Positions 12,085 through 24,310 of a DNA stretch of 64,000 nt are shown one piece after another. Origin of the DNA: Chloranthus sessilifolius (Eukaryota > Streptophyta > Magnoliopsida > Chloranthales > Chloranthaceae); NCBI GenBank assembly GCA_021018995.1, contig CM037595.1:91090491-91154490 (forward strand), written 5' to 3'. Within the stretch, counting starts at the first letter, position 1. Each line of letters starts with the position of its first letter. A program made the translations under genes and the position numbers. The notes under the pieces are model-generated. The model ran no database searches, was not told the DNA's origin, and saw only the letters and a list, made by a program, of their open reading frames with translations.

Positions 12085-13008
12085 TGCTAGATAAATTATG
12101 AACAGAAATCCGAAAATGATGAAATGGGCAAGAGAATTGGACTCGAGGCACGTAATCGTTGTCTTTAAAACGCTATTCGCTCCCTACTCGAGTAAATCTT
12201 CGAGTTTGCAAAAGGGTTCCAGCGAGACGTTTCCAGGACACAACGAGCCCAATCTCTTGGATGCGATCCGTTACTTTGCAACAGTAGAGGATCGCCTCAG
12301 AAAACTCAATCCGTTGGAGTACCAACAAATGAAGAAAGCAAGAGGAATTCTCAAGTTATATGCAAGGAATTCGATGGATTTCAGAGTATTCAAATCTGTG
12401 TCCTAAGGCCTCCTTATATAGAAGTTTCAATATGACTGTTGGGCCAGCAGTCGTATTTTGGATGGCTCAAATCTTTCAAAGATCTCAACCGCTTCATCCA
12501 ACGGTTGTATGAAAGGTTGCAACTTTTCGAATTCAAATTCGAACGGTTGCAAACCTTTATAAGCAGTTATGAAACGGTTGGGTCCAACGGTCAACATTTG
12601 ACCAATCCGTTTGGCCCAATAGAACCGAATTGACCCATTGATTAGTGGCCCATTAGGCCCGACCCGACTCATGAATAATCTGACCGTTGGATCTACCTGG
12701 TCAAAAAATCAAACCTCTCCTTGCGACGATGCGCACATGCGAAGTGCAAAATGCGTCGTACTAAAGCGCCAATCGCTAAGCGTAACACGCCCGCAGCGCG
12801 GCGACTTCACACTCTTCTCTTCTTATTGTCAAACAATAATAGAAGGTGAAAGGTTCTATATATAGCCTAAGCATTTTTTATTTTTACCAATGTGGGACTA
12901 TTAATTTGCATATAAAACTTGAGAATATCTATTGCCTAACACCCAACCCGAAACTAAGAAATCAAATAAATTATTAACATATTTATTATATTAATAATAA
13001 ATATAACA
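12085..13008 (-). repeat. 5' LTR of copia B
   Basis: TGCTAGATAA...ATATAACA on the plus strand, 924 bp, with the shared TATA box near 12855-12864. The right flank GGATC matches the left flank of the 3' LTR. Confidence 0.93.
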
Positions 13009-13013
13009 GGATC
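13009..13013. repeat. target-site duplication of copia B, right copy
   Basis: GGATC, duplicated from 6708-6712. The LTR sequence of copy A continues directly after it. Confidence 0.93.
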
Positions 13014-13375
13014 AACCTTGTCAAAAAGTCAAACCTCTCCTTACGACAATGCGCACGTGCGAAGTGCAAAGTGCATGCACGCCTAAAACACCAATGCGCC
13101 TAAACGCCAATCATGCGCGAACGCGGCGGCTTGCCGCTAGACACAGTCTTCTCTTCTTGTTTTCAAACAATAATAGAAGGTGAAAGGTTCTATATATAGC
13201 CTAGACACTTTTTACTTTCACCAATGTGGGACTATTCATTTGCATACAAAAATGAGAATACCTATTGCCTAAAAATTAACTCACAAAACTAAGAAAGAAA
13301 TCAAAAGCAAGTTTTATTTTCTTTAAAATTATTTAATATATTTATTATATTCTAAACTAATAAATAAATATAACA
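13014..13375 (-). repeat. 5' LTR of copia A, right part
   Basis: Continues the LTR interrupted at 6712, carries the CTATATATAG box near 13190-13199, and ends ATATAACA at 13375, followed by CGTTA. Together with 6103-6712 it gives 972 bp. Confidence 0.9.
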
Positions 13376-13380
13376 CGTTA

Positions 13381-14445
13381 CACCCCAAATCCTAGGATAG
13401 AGGAAAAAAGAAGGTAGAGGAAAAGAGGGAGAGCCGGAGCTCCTAGGCCCTTGTAGCACCGTTGTTTGATCTTCAAGTAGATGCAAGCTTTGGTGAGCTT
13501 TTGATTAGCACAAAAGGGTAGGGATGTCTCCTAACTTGCTATGGTTTGGAAGTAAAGGATTGGAAATGATGGTATGAGAGGGTTGACCAAGGTTTCAAGG
13601 CTTAGGAATGATGGAGTTAGTTGTAATAGTATGGGATGGATGGGAGCTAAGGGTTTAACCTAGAAGATCAGGAATGACCAAGGTGAGGGGGTAAAATGCT
13701 AGAGTTTTTCTTACGGATTTTTCAAGTCTTGAAAATGTGAGGGGTGGGGTCCCTATTTATAGAGTTGGAGGGGATCTAAGGATTTTTGGAGGTTTAGAAT
13801 TAGGTAATGCTGGGATCTAAGGATTTTTGGGTTTTAAAGGGCTTGGAGAAGAGGGAGTTAGATTTTAATGGTGGATGTGGGGTGATGACTTAAATGGAAA
13901 AAGGGTGAATTCTAGGGTCTATAGGGGCATATGCGTCCTAAAGAAACAAACCCCAAACTCCAGGAAGGTCCACAAGTGAAACCACTAATATTCAAATCAA
14001 CCATTTAAAAAAAAAAATGAGTTTTTTCAACTTGAGAAGTTAGGGCCAGCGCTGGAGCCCGATTCTATGTAAAAAAATGTTTATTTTTTTTATTTTTACT
14101 CATGCCCAATGGATGCATTGGGTCGAGCTACCCCAAAATGATATATTATAATAGTCAATCAGAGTTTTATATCAAAAGTTATTGCTATTAGAAGTTTGAG
14201 GGCCGCACAACATGAATCTGTGAAATTCAATCTTTTGGGGTCTCGAGCCTTCGTGGGCTGACTTGTGGGTTCGAGTTAGGTCCAGTATGGGTTCTATGGG
14301 TTTAGGAAGGGCTCTAAGGGTCCGGGAAGGGTTTTAAAGATTTGGGTTAAGTTTTAAGGGTTCGAGAGGTGCTTTTGAAAGCTTGGAATTACGTCGTTCT
14401 CGAAGTATGGGTTAATCGAGCCTTGGGCCAACTTTGGGTGTCTAC
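13381..14445 (-). repeat. 5' LTR of element T, part 2 (promoter half)
   Basis: Noncoding, ending GGGTGTCTAC next to the truncated copia C. On the minus strand this gives TAGACACCC, similar to the starts of many plant gypsy LTRs. A minus-strand TATA box, CTATAAATAGGG, lies near 13750-13765. There is an internal duplication of GGGATCTAAGGATTTTTGG (about 13772 and 13811). Confidence 0.6.
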
Positions 14446-14448
14446 CCG

Positions 14449-17400
14449 TTGGATTCATCAGAATCTGAATTCCAACTTACATCATTGTATCCTTTTAAAA
14501 CATTAGAAAAATCAGAATAATTTAATCCATAATTTATAGTTCCTTTTAAATATCTAAATACACGAGATATAACATTCCAATGATCATGACATGGATTACT
14601 AGTATATCTACTCAATTTTCCAACTGCATATGTAAAGTCAAGTCTAGTACAGTGCATTGTATACATCCAAGTACCGATTACTCTAGCATACTCTAACCGA
14701 TTTACAGATCTACCTTGACTATAAGAAAGCTTGATACTTTGATCATATGGTGTAGATGCAGGTTTACCATCTAAATAATTATATTTCTTGAGAATTTTCT
14801 CTATGTAATGAGACTGGGTCAAAGTAAGCTCATTATTAGTTTTTATTATTTTGATTCCTAAGATGACATCGGCATTACCCATATCTTTCATATCAAAACG
14901 GAAGAGAGAAAATATTTAGCATCCATTGTACTATCTAAATCAGTACCAAATATAAGCATGTCATCTACATATAAACATATGATAACTCCCTTAGTTGTAG
15001 AAAAATTACTATAAACACATGTATTGGATTCATTAATTTTGAAAATGTTAGAAACAATAACACTTTCAATATTTTCATGCCATTGTTTAGGAGCTTGTTT
15101 TAAACCATTAAGAGATTTAATTAATTTACAAACTATATGCTCCTGTCTAACCATTATAAAACAACCTTCAGGTTGTTCCATATAAACTTTTTCTTCTAAT
15201 TCACCATTTAAAAATATGGTCTTTACATCCATTTGATGAATTTGTAAATAATAAATAGAAGCAAGTGCCATTAAGATCCTAGTAGTCAAAATTTTGGCTA
15301 CCAACGCATAAGTATAAAAAAAGTCAATACTTTCCTTTTATCTAAATCCTTTTGCCACCAATCGGCCTTAAACTCATCTATAGTTCCGTCAGCTTTTCGT
15401 TTTCATTTGAAAATTTATTTACAACCTATAGGTTTAGATCCTTCAGGAAGAGCAACTAGTTGTCATGTTTTATTACTCATTATAGATTCTATTTTATTAT
15501 TTATTGCTTTCTTCCACAACGCAACATTTTGTGATTTCATAGCCTCATCAAATGTTAAAGGATTATTTTCAATATGAAAAGAAAGCATGGTTTCCTTTAC
15601 TTGTTTTGATCTTGTTCCTTCTATTACAGACATATAAAAAATTGAACCAAAAGATTTTTTTTGTCTCATTCTTTTACTTCTTCTGAGATCCATGTTTTCT
15701 ATATTTTCAGAATTTATAATTAAATTTTTTATCATAATTTTCATTAATTCTAGGAATAGAAGAAAAACAATGTTCATATAATTCAACACTCTAGATTCTA
15801 TTATACTATTTTAGTCAATTGCACCCTTAGATTCAGTTACCAAAAATCTGTAGGCTTTACTGGTTAATGAGTATCCAATAAATACGCATTCAATGGCTCT
15901 ATTACCTAATTTGAGTCTTTTAAGATCTAGTAATCTAACCAGTGCACGACACCCCCACACTTTGAAGTATTTAAAATTTGATTTTGTTTTCTTCCATAAC
16001 TCATAGGGAGTTATACTATAACTCTTTTGTGGTACTCTATTTAATACTTGACAAATAGTGAGCAGTGTTTTACCCCATAAATTTAATTTAAATTGGAATT
16101 TAAAAGCATGACATTCACCATTTCTATTAAAGTTCGATTTTTCTTTCTGTTGTACCATTTTGTTGAGGAGTGTCAAGTACAGTCGTAAGATGTATGACCC
16201 CCACAATTTCACAAAATTCACTAAAATCATTTAAAGTGTATTATTCTCCTCTATCAGATTTTAAAGTTTTAATTCTAAAATTTAACTGATTTTAAACTTT
16301 TCTTTATAAGCTTTAAATTTTCCTAGAGCTCCATCATTTATGTTTTAGCAAATAAACATAAGTATATTTAGAATAGTCATTAATAAAAGTTATAAAATAT
16401 CTTTTTCCTTCTATAGTCAAAATACTATTTAAATCACAAATATCAGTATGAATGAGTTTTAAAATCTGAGATTTTTTTCTACTTTATTGAAAGGTTTTCT
16501 AGTGATTTTAGTTTGAATACAAATTCTATATTTTTCATGAATATTTTCTCACATCTAGGAATTAATCCTAATTCTATCGTAGAATTTAAACGATTAACAT
16601 TCACATGTCCTAATCTATCATGTCATAATAAAAGAGATCATAGAATTTAAACGATTAACATTCACATGTCCTAATCTATCATGTTATAATAAAAGAGAAT
16701 CAACAATATAAACGGAAGAAGACATTTTATTGATTACATTCAACTTAAACTTCCCATTGCAGACATATCCTTTCCCCACAAATACTCCACCCTTAATGAT
16801 TATAATTGTATCTTATTCAAACACTAACTTGAAATCATATTTATTGAGTAAATTGGTAGAAATCAGATTCTTACGAATCTTAGGAACATACAGACATCGG
16901 TCAAAGTAAGAGTTTTATCAGCGGTTAATTTGAGATTGTTTTTCCCCGAACCCTTGACCTTTGCAGTTGAAGCGTTTCCCGTGAAGAGCTCTTGTCCGAT
17001 CGTGTCTTGGACATAGTTGGCGAAAAAATATCTGCAATTAGAAACATGCCTAGTGGCACTAGAATCGAACCACCAGTCTTTTTGGCTTTCAACTATATTG
17101 ATTTATGAAATCATGGGTACGAACTTTTCTTCAGTCACATTCGCTTGAGATTCTTTCTCCCTTTTTAGAAGTCTGCAATCTTTTTTGAAGTGACCAGGTT
17201 TGCCACAGTGATTACAACTGCCCTTTTTCTTCTAGCGTTGGCTCTTATTTTTCTTGTTAGCCTTATCAGAATTGAAGTTGCCTTTCCGCTTTCCATATGA
17301 TTTGGAAGTGCTAACTTCCACCATATGAGCCTTTGAAGTTAATTGTGATTGCTCTTCTTTCTTTTCGTGAACACGAAGTCGTTTTCGACTAAAAGATGGT

Positions 17401-17970
17401 GGCACAACTCTTCAAACGAAAGTTCGTTCTTTTTATTTTTGAGAGTCTTCCTGCAATCCTTCCATGATGGAGACAATTTGTGGATAATCGCATGATTGTG
17501 AAATATGGGATCCAATTTTATGCCCTCTTGATTAATTTGACCGATAATATACTGAATCTCATGAATTTGATCGAGAATCGGTTTATTATAAGCCATTTTG
17601 TAATCTAAATACTAACTTACACTGAAGCTTTTTGTACTAGCGTCTTTAGTTTTATACTTTGTCTCTAGCGCCTTCCAAAGTTTCACTGCAGACGTTATGC
17701 TCTAGTACACATCGAAGAGTGAATTTGCGAAGGTATTGAGAATGTGCCCTTTGTAGATATAATCATCTTATTTCTTATTATTACAAGCATTGGCAAGAGA
17801 TTCTCCATCAGAATCTTCAAGCTCCGTGGGTTTTGGAGTGGTCAGGACATAAGCAATTCCCAAAGTTGTTAATAGGAAATGTAGGTTTTGTTGTCATCTT
17901 CAAAGTTGTTGTCGTCGAATCGCTCCAATTTGATGAAGTCATGACTCATCACTTTCAGATTTGAAGCCAT
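14449..17970 (-). pseudogene. gag-pol of copia C, heavily decayed
   Basis: The gag start aligns with the other copies at about 17970, and gag pieces are open at 17339-17596. Protease and the first half of integrase (16700-17300) have many frameshifts, including a 61-bp tandem duplication at 16577. The second half of integrase is open at 15811-16230. RT with CLYVDDMLIFGT is open at 14888-15304, and RT-RNaseH at 14442-14891 ends DESNG followed by a stop made at the junction with T. No long frame survives. Confidence 0.88.
16577..16698. repeat. 61-bp tandem duplication in integrase of copia C
   Basis: The unit beginning TCGTAGAATTTAAACGATTA at 16577 recurs at 16638 with TCATAG. It is absent from copy B, so it arose after C separated or inserted. 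A length of 61 also breaks the reading frame. Confidence 0.85.
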
Positions 17971-17996
17971 GATAATATAAAATAGCGTTTTAAAAT

Positions 17997-18968
17997 TGTT
18001 AGAAACGTTATGATCGGAAATGATGAAATTGGGCAAGAGAAATTGAACTCAAGACACGTAGTCACTATCTTTAAAATGCTATTCGCTCCCTCCTTGAGTA
18101 TATCCTCAAGTTTGCAAAAGGGTTCCAGCGAGATGTTTCCAAGATACAACGAGCCCAATCTCTTGCAGAAAACTTGATCTGATGAAGTACCAAATAAAAG
18201 AAGAAAGCAAGAGAATTGTCAAATCTGTATGCAAGGAAATCCGATGGATTTCAGAGTGTTTGAATCTGTGTCCAGAGATCTCCTTTTATAGATCTCAAGT
18301 GTCTTTTCAATATGACTGTTGGACCAACAGTCATATTTTGGACTGCTCAGATCTTTTAGAGATCCCAACCGCTCCATCCAACAACTATATGGAGCGTTGC
18401 ACCTTTTCGAATTTAAATTCAAAAAGCTACACACCTTTATAAGCGGTTATGAAACGGTTAGGTCCAACGGTCAATATTTGACCAATTCATTTGACCCAAT
18501 AGAACTGAATTAACCCACTGATTAGTGACCCATTAGACTTGACCCGACCTAACCCATGAATAATCTGACCGTTGGATCTACCCAGTTAAAAAGTCAAACT
18601 TATGGTGGACTCCTCGCGACGGTACGCACGTGCGAAGTGCAAAGTGCGTGAGCCTAAAGCTCCAATGCACCTAAACACCAATCACCATGCACACGCTTGC
18701 TCATGAGTGCACGAATGCGGCAGCTCACCACTAGGCGCACTCTTCTCTTCTTATTGTCAAACAATAACAAAAGGTGAAAGGTTCTATATATAGCATGGAC
18801 CACTTTTGACATTTTCCAATGTGAGACTATTTATTTACCTAAAAAAAAATGAGAACTTCTATTGCTTAAAAACCAAAGCACTAAACTAACAAATCAAAAA
18901 GGAAATTTTATTTTCTTTGAAAATTTTAAAATATTTATTATATTTTAAAGTATTAAATAAATATAGCA
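17997..18968 (-). repeat. 5' LTR of copia C
   Basis: TGTTAGAAACG...AAATATAGCA, 972 bp, same TG...CA limits and TATA box (CTATATATAG near 18784) as the LTRs of A and B but clearly more diverged. The right flank is AATGC. Confidence 0.88.
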
Positions 18969-20342
18969 AATGCGTCATGTTGTTTTCTCTATTGGATCAT
19001 CGTCAGTTCATCATCATCTACCACCTTGCTGTGACTTCATGCTGATTGGAGCAGGGAGGTGCTAGATTCGAAAGTTATTATTTTTATTTTTATCAAAGGG
19101 GGTTCCACAGTATACAAGGTGAATGGTGATATGTTTTTTCAATTTCTTACAACCAGATTTTTTTTTGGAGGGGGGGGTGGGTTGTTCTCTGCTATAATCC
19201 TTCATAAGCATTTGAGGTTCTCTATGAGCAGTTGTTAATTTCAGAGTGTCGTCTCAGATCTGGAGCGTTGCTGGTTGAAAAATTATGTGTATGTAAACAG
19301 CAACTCCTTAATCTCCCCCTGTTATTATGCTGGTTGAAAAATATCAGATTTGTAGCTGCCAAGACTGTGTAGCCAGCTACTTGTGAGTTGAGTATAGTTG
19401 GTGTATCTCTGTTTCAAATTCCAATTCTTGATCTAATGTTTCAAATTCCTGAGCTTAGTAGAAATTCTAAAAGCAGCCAAGCCAAGAATCACCTCCTCAT
19501 TCCACCATACTTAACTCTTTCCCGGAACTACTCATTCAATAGACGCATATTCTCAAAGCTGGAAGGTGTCGGACTTTTCCCTTTAGAGACATGCATAAAT
19601 AGTAGTGGCATGATCTGACACTGGTGGGGATAGACTTTCCACCTTAGCGTTCTGGAACATGGCACCCTACTGTGGTGAGTAGAGGAACCAATATAAAGGT
19701 TACCCCCCTTTTCAAAATCATAACGGATGATATTAAACCCCCACACTGCACCCCCAACCAACGCACCATGGGACTCCCCATAAACTTGAGAGTCCCGCCA
19801 ATTCGATTCGACAGTCCGTTCTCAAAGCATCATCGTTCGCTCCAGACACCCCACTGAAATCCCACTTCTCACCCTCTTCTCTATTAGAAAACAAAAACGA
19901 CACCGAAAATTACTAATTTCAGCTTCCACCTTACCCACTTGTACAGAGTCCCATGCCACCACTATTCCCCCTAAAAATTCGACATCTATGTATGATCATT
20001 ACCATTTCATGGAATAACATAAAGATATTCTAGCACAATGTCATGAATTTGGGTATAACTTAAGTTGTGTAAACAAGAACTTCATGCACCATTATATCCA
20101 TTATTTGCAAAAGACCTAAATTATTAGGGATTTTTTTTTGTAGCATGCATATGAAGATAATCTATATTGGTTCATAAGGCCCAAAATTATTAGGGCTGAA
20201 ATCATTTCAAGATTCTGTAACTTAAAAAAAAACGTTAAAGATTGTAGATATTGAATATAGATAAACAAATTTTAATATCTATGAGGCTGTTATAAAGCTA
20301 GATTTGAACCATGAAACCTATTTTCATATTTTGGGTTCAAAT
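18969..20342. other. unassigned DNA between copia C and the LINE
   Basis: No protein family recognised on either strand. Short poly-T and poly-G tracts occur near 19151-19180. Open stretches such as 19388-19618 show no family resemblance. This may be the host sequence into which copia C inserted, or a decayed LINE 5' region. Confidence 0.4.
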
Positions 20343-20470
20343 ATTTCTGGGTACACAGATTTCTGGGTGTATTGATTTTTTGATACGCGGATTTCTATGT
20401 ATGGAAACTTTTGGGTACATGGATTTTTTTATACTTAAATTTCTGCTTACAAGAACTTTTAGGTACGCAA
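20343..20470. repeat. 16-bp minisatellite, 8 units
   Basis: Eight consecutive units of exactly 16 bp, each fitting AYTTYTKGGTACRYRG loosely. The first two are ATTTCTGGGTACACAG and ATTTCTGGGTGTATTG. Units are diverged in sequence but the period is kept without indels. Confidence 0.85.
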
Positions 20471-20639
20471 AAATACTGGCATTGTCATCAGGGTACTTTG
20501 TCTAGCTATTCATTCATTATCTTTGCTTGAAGAAGGATGAGAGATCAAACATGCTTTTGGTGAAAATAAAAGAGAGATATAGTGTCAAAAAAAATTGCAG
20601 ATCAGATATGAAACATAAATAAATAAATTTAGGTCAAGT

Positions 20640-22470
20640 GATTTAGCTAGTACGACAAAAATACTGGTTTTATAATGGCATGAAAAATGCGAGGTCTAAT
20701 GCTATCCATTCCTTGAGGCTGGATAAAGAAAGGTTTGGATATGAAAATGACTTTGGTAGGAAAGTAGTTGACGACTATCAAACCTATCCATGGCGGAAGA
20801 ATCCTTGTGACCGAGATGGGCTGCTGTAGTTTGACTCCTTCGATGTTGGGCAATGTTTCAGCTAGAATGGACTTTCCACAGATGTGATAAAAGCAGGGTC
20901 TTCAAGATGTATGTGTATAAAGCTCCCGGACAGTATGTATATCCACTTCCATTTGACTATAGCCATTGGAGGTCAATTTGGAATGATATGATGGACGCCT
21001 TTCTTGATATCTATGAACAGGCTCAACTTAGCTGTGATATGAATTCTATGTTTAGTACCTTAATTCTGAATAAAGAGAGGGAAGAAAATTAAGGACTGAT
21101 CGTTTGTGGTATTTACAAGGCAATTGCAAAAGTGATAGCCAATATACTGAAGTGTTGTGCTCCATTGTTTCACCTTTTCAAAGGGTATCAATCAGGGGAC
21201 AGAAAATCCTTGACGATATCATAATTTCTCATGAATATATATCGATTCACTATATCAATCTGGTTCTCCGAGGCTAGTTTGTAAAGTCGGTGTAGAGAAA
21301 GCTTACAATTGTGTTGATTGGCTTTTCCTTTATTATTCGATTGCTTGAATGTGATTTGGTGAAAGGTGAGAAGATGGATGAAGGTTTGAAAATCCATGGT
21401 TTTTTTCTTTCATGGTGAATGGTTTTCAAGGTGACCTTTCTTCACCTCTTCCCCTTTTTCTTGATTGCAGAAGCATGCAGATGGTTAACTGTGAAAGACA
21501 CTTATGTTGGTCTCATCCATGGGTTCAAGTTCAAGGAGGGTGGGACTTAAATCTCCCACCTACCATATGTGGATGAAACCATCTTTTTTAGTGGGCCATC
21601 CAACCACTAAAGAAATGTTAGTTTTGGAAGTTATTTGTGTTGCTTTGAAGCAACTTCAAAAAATCAGTAGTCTTAGCTGGTCTCTTTCAAAATAGTTGAC
21701 TCGATTTGATTGCTGTCCTACTCGGGTGTATGGAGGTTTTTTTCTAACACTTAGCTTGGGCTGCTATTAGGGGTGGAAAGAATATCAAAGATAGTCTGGG
21801 TTTTGGTAATTGAATGATGGAATGAAAGTTGGCTATTTGAAAAGCAAGACACTATCATTTAGGCGTTACGTAAATTTAATTAAGCTGTTCCTGTCCTCCC
21901 TTACATTATATGTTGATATTCCCTTTTCTAGCTGGGTTTGCAATCACATTGAAACGCTTCAAAGTTCCCTTACAAATATGAAAATTATCTTTTAATTCAT
22001 TGGAATATTAGAGCATTGGGGATTAGAAGGTTGAGGGAGATGAACATTGCTCTACTAGGGAAATGGTTTTGGAGGATCCTGCAGAAGCAAATGCATGAGT
22101 GCATCAGACAGAAAAATATGGGATGCTTGTGGAGACAGTTTTGCAATATCAAAGATATATTCTATATCGAAATCACCAACGGGAATAAAGATCAGTTTTG
22201 TGAAGAGTCCCGGTGCGATAGTATATTGCTTAGGAAAACATCTTGATCAGTTGTATGAACCAGATATCCTCAAAAACATACCCATCATTGAGTTTCTCAA
22301 AAGGAATGAAAATGGTTTTCTGATGTGGAACATTTTGCTTAGAAGAAATTTAAGCATTTCAAAGTGGTCTACTTTTATAAAAATTCTAAGAAAAATTAAC
22401 AGTCTACTTAATTTGATACAGCTCCAATAGACCCATTTGGAAGGTGGAAAACGGGGGTATACTCTCAGTT
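20640..22470 (+). pseudogene. decayed L1-type LINE, reverse transcriptase region
   Basis: The remains of a non-LTR retrotransposon ORF2 are spread over three frames. In order: VFKMYVYKAPGQ (about 20893, family pattern KAPGPDG), WNDMMDAFLDIYEQAQLS (about 20977), YKAIAKVIANILK (about 21115), a KILDDIIISHEYIDS pattern (about 21205), KVGVEKAYN-VDW (about 21275), SHLPYVDETIFFS in place of the FADD catalytic motif (about 21560), and LGIRRLREMNIALLGKWFWR (about 22017). The KAPG and GKWFWR patterns are typical of plant L1 elements. Stops are frequent and the DD pair of the active site is lost. The 3' end is cut near 22470. Confidence 0.85.
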
Positions 22471-24040
22471 AAGTCCTAGTGCCATCTGATGAGGGAGGTG
22501 CCTCCCGTCATCCCCTGGAAATGTGTAGGGTGTGATGGCCCCTTCAGGGTCGGTCTTTTAGTGTGAGCTACGTAGTGTGCAAGATTCTTACTATCAATCA
22601 CCTTTAAAATAGAGGCCATTACATCCCTACAAGATTTGTCGCCTGTATACCTCGATATAGCTGAATATAACTTTTTGGTGTTTGTTGGTTTGCTGCTAGT
22701 TCTGTTAGTGATTTTCTTAGTGCGTGAATCATGAGCATTTGAAATTTCCCCCCATCGAGTTTTGGTGATTTCCTTCACTTCTTGCTTTGCGTATTCATTC
22801 CCATTTACTGAATGTGACTTTTCTGAAGCTTAGTTATGGTTGGAGCCCTATGGTCTCTGGACATTATTTTCCATCTCGCCTTCAACCTTCATTGTGGAAG
22901 GAGACTTGGGAATGTACTAGTAGTTAGGTGAAACTCTCTGACGGGGTTGAGGAAGTGTGGGATCTGTGCATCGCGAGATGGGCTTTTTTCTCCCATATCT
23001 TTAACAAAGCGAAATGTAAAGCAGATTCAGTGACCATATCAGGTGTAAATTCGGGAACTGTTTTTGTCCTAGGGAACTCTGATGTAATAGGATGTTGCCT
23101 CATTAGGAACAGCTTATACGTTTGTGCACTAGCCAATTCCTCTCTGCTATTTATCAAGGAGGGAGAGGGAGAGACTAATTGAGAATAGACAGAGAAGTGT
23201 ACGGAAAAGAGGCAAATGATGATGATGACTTGGATAGCAAGTTTTGTTTATTAAATTGTACAGAGGAAGAAAATTTTGCTTCTAGGATTGTTTACAATCA
23301 TAACTTAAAGTCTTTTCTGTTTTTTCTATATATATTAATTTTAATTTTCCTCACCATCTTCAACATGTGCGTATCTACCGATAACGAAAAAATTGTGGTT
23401 ATGCATACTTGAATGTTGAGCTTCCATTGATTTATTTGTCGAAGTTTAATTTTCATACGCATTTTGTTTAACATTTTAAGCCCTGTTTGGACATTGTGTA
23501 TCATATATAAAATGGATAACATAATTTATATTTGAGAAAATAAAAAATGGGTAGTATAAATGACACTATCAATGTTTTAAGGTAAAGAAGTGGATCTCAC
23601 CATCCTTATTCCATGTTTCTGTAGTTATCCAGACACTTGTTTTTGAAAAATGTTGGCTTATATTATCACTCGCATTTTAGTTTAATTTGTGTTACTTATT
23701 TGGGGATAATCTGTTTGGTTTAACAGCAGGATCATGCTTGGTTCTTGTTTGTAGATGCTTAATATATATTAATTTTACTATATGATCATTTCCTGAAGCA
23801 CTTGTATATTAGGTTGTCATAGTCACAGGCAACCTATTAGGGACCTAAATGTGATTATTTCATCTATGGATAACGATTGCTTTTATAACCAAATCCCCAA
23901 TTGCATTTTATAATCAAATTCTCGTCCTCTTCGGCCTCATCTCTTATTTTTTAGGAAATGATAAAGAAGCAAATGGCTTGGAAAGAACTATGGGGAGCTA
24001 TTAAAATAGAAGAAACATTCATGTTTTTAATACTTGCTTA
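22471..24040. other. unassigned DNA, weak open frames
   Basis: Open frames at 22476-22778 (minus, 100 codons) and 22928-23182 (plus, 84 codons) resemble nothing I recognise. An acidic stretch EANDDDDLDSKFCLLNCTEEENF can be read at about 23209-23277 but has no clear exon limits. Nothing else was seen. Confidence 0.35.
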
Positions 24041-24054
24041 TAAGCTATTCACCC

Positions 24055-24310
24055 TTGCGGTACATTATGGTACATCACCCTTAGGTAGGTCACTCTTATG
24101 GTATGTCACCCTTATGGTACATCATCCTTATGGCCATGGGTCAAAATATCATCCGATACGTATCAGTTTTGGACCTCACCAATACGAAACATTGAAGGTA
24201 CTGTATCGGTGCCTCCCATACAAAAGCTCAAAATTCCGGACGATACATTGGAATGTATCATCCGATACATATCAGTTTTGGGGCTGGACAATATGTATCG
24301 GTTTTCCGAA
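24055..24310. repeat. GATAC-rich and GGTACATCA-rich interspersed repeat
   Basis: Diverged copies of GGTACATCACCCTTA occur at 24059-24140, then CCGATACGTATCAG at 24153 and CCGATACATATCAG at 24261. Such GATACGTATC-type repeats are common in plant genomes. No coding capacity. Confidence 0.55.

Larger units (their letters stand above)
6713..13008 (-). mobile_element. Ty1/copia copy B, full length (6.3 kb)
   Basis: The element has both LTRs (3' LTR 6713-7615, 5' LTR 12085-13008), polypurine tract, and gag-protease-integrase-RT-RNaseH order on the minus strand, and a perfect GGATC target duplication. Integrase before RT is the copia order. It is the youngest of the three copies because it interrupts A. 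The two LTRs differ at about 3 percent of positions over the first 260 bp by eye, plus a replaced GC-rich block around 7340-7400. The coding frame is broken, so it is not autonomous now. Confidence 0.93.
3983..13375 (-). mobile_element. Ty1/copia copy A, 3'-truncated, split by copia B
   Basis: The minus-strand order is 5' LTR (13014-13375 plus 6103-6712), gag (from 6076) and protease, ending abruptly at 3983. Integrase, reverse transcriptase and the 3' LTR are missing. Copia B (6713-13008) sits in the LTR and a foreign solo LTR (4935-5831) sits in gag. The flanks CGTTA (3978-3982) and CGTTA (13376-13380) look like a 5-bp target duplication even though one LTR is absent. The LTR is 972 bp after removing B, exactly the length of the LTR of copy C. 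Confidence 0.85.
1..14445 (-). mobile_element. Tat-type Ty3/gypsy retrotransposon T, partial, split by copia A and B
   Basis: The element reads on the minus strand: 5' LTR (13381-14445 joined to 3463-3977), primer-binding site (3443-3460), then gag running off the left edge, so protease, reverse transcriptase and integrase lie outside the window. Copia A (3983-13375) interrupts the LTR. The left and right LTR parts are joined by CGTTA, seen at 3978-3982 and again at 13376-13380, which is what one expects if A inserted there. Lineage is judged from the gag domain and from the PBS, which resembles those of Tat/Ogre-type elements. The right end abuts truncated copia C, so T probably inserted into C; its own target duplication cannot be checked because the other end is absent. 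Confidence 0.75.
14449..18968 (-). mobile_element. Ty1/copia copy C, 3' part missing from the window
   Basis: The minus-strand order is 5' LTR (17997-18968), gag, protease, integrase, reverse transcriptase, ending inside RNase H at about 14449, where the LTR of gypsy T begins. It is the most decayed of the three copia copies. The missing 3' end most likely continues to the left of element T, outside the window, because T seems to have inserted here. Confidence 0.85.

Noticed and set aside
22928..23182. Host exon candidate (84 codons)
   Set aside because: No recognisable domain and the antisense frame is equally open; kept only as unassigned.
23476..23640. MITE with CCCTGTTTGGA-type end
   Set aside because: Only one end-like motif (CCCTGTTTGGACA) and a weak inverted partner (TATCCAGACA); no target duplication.
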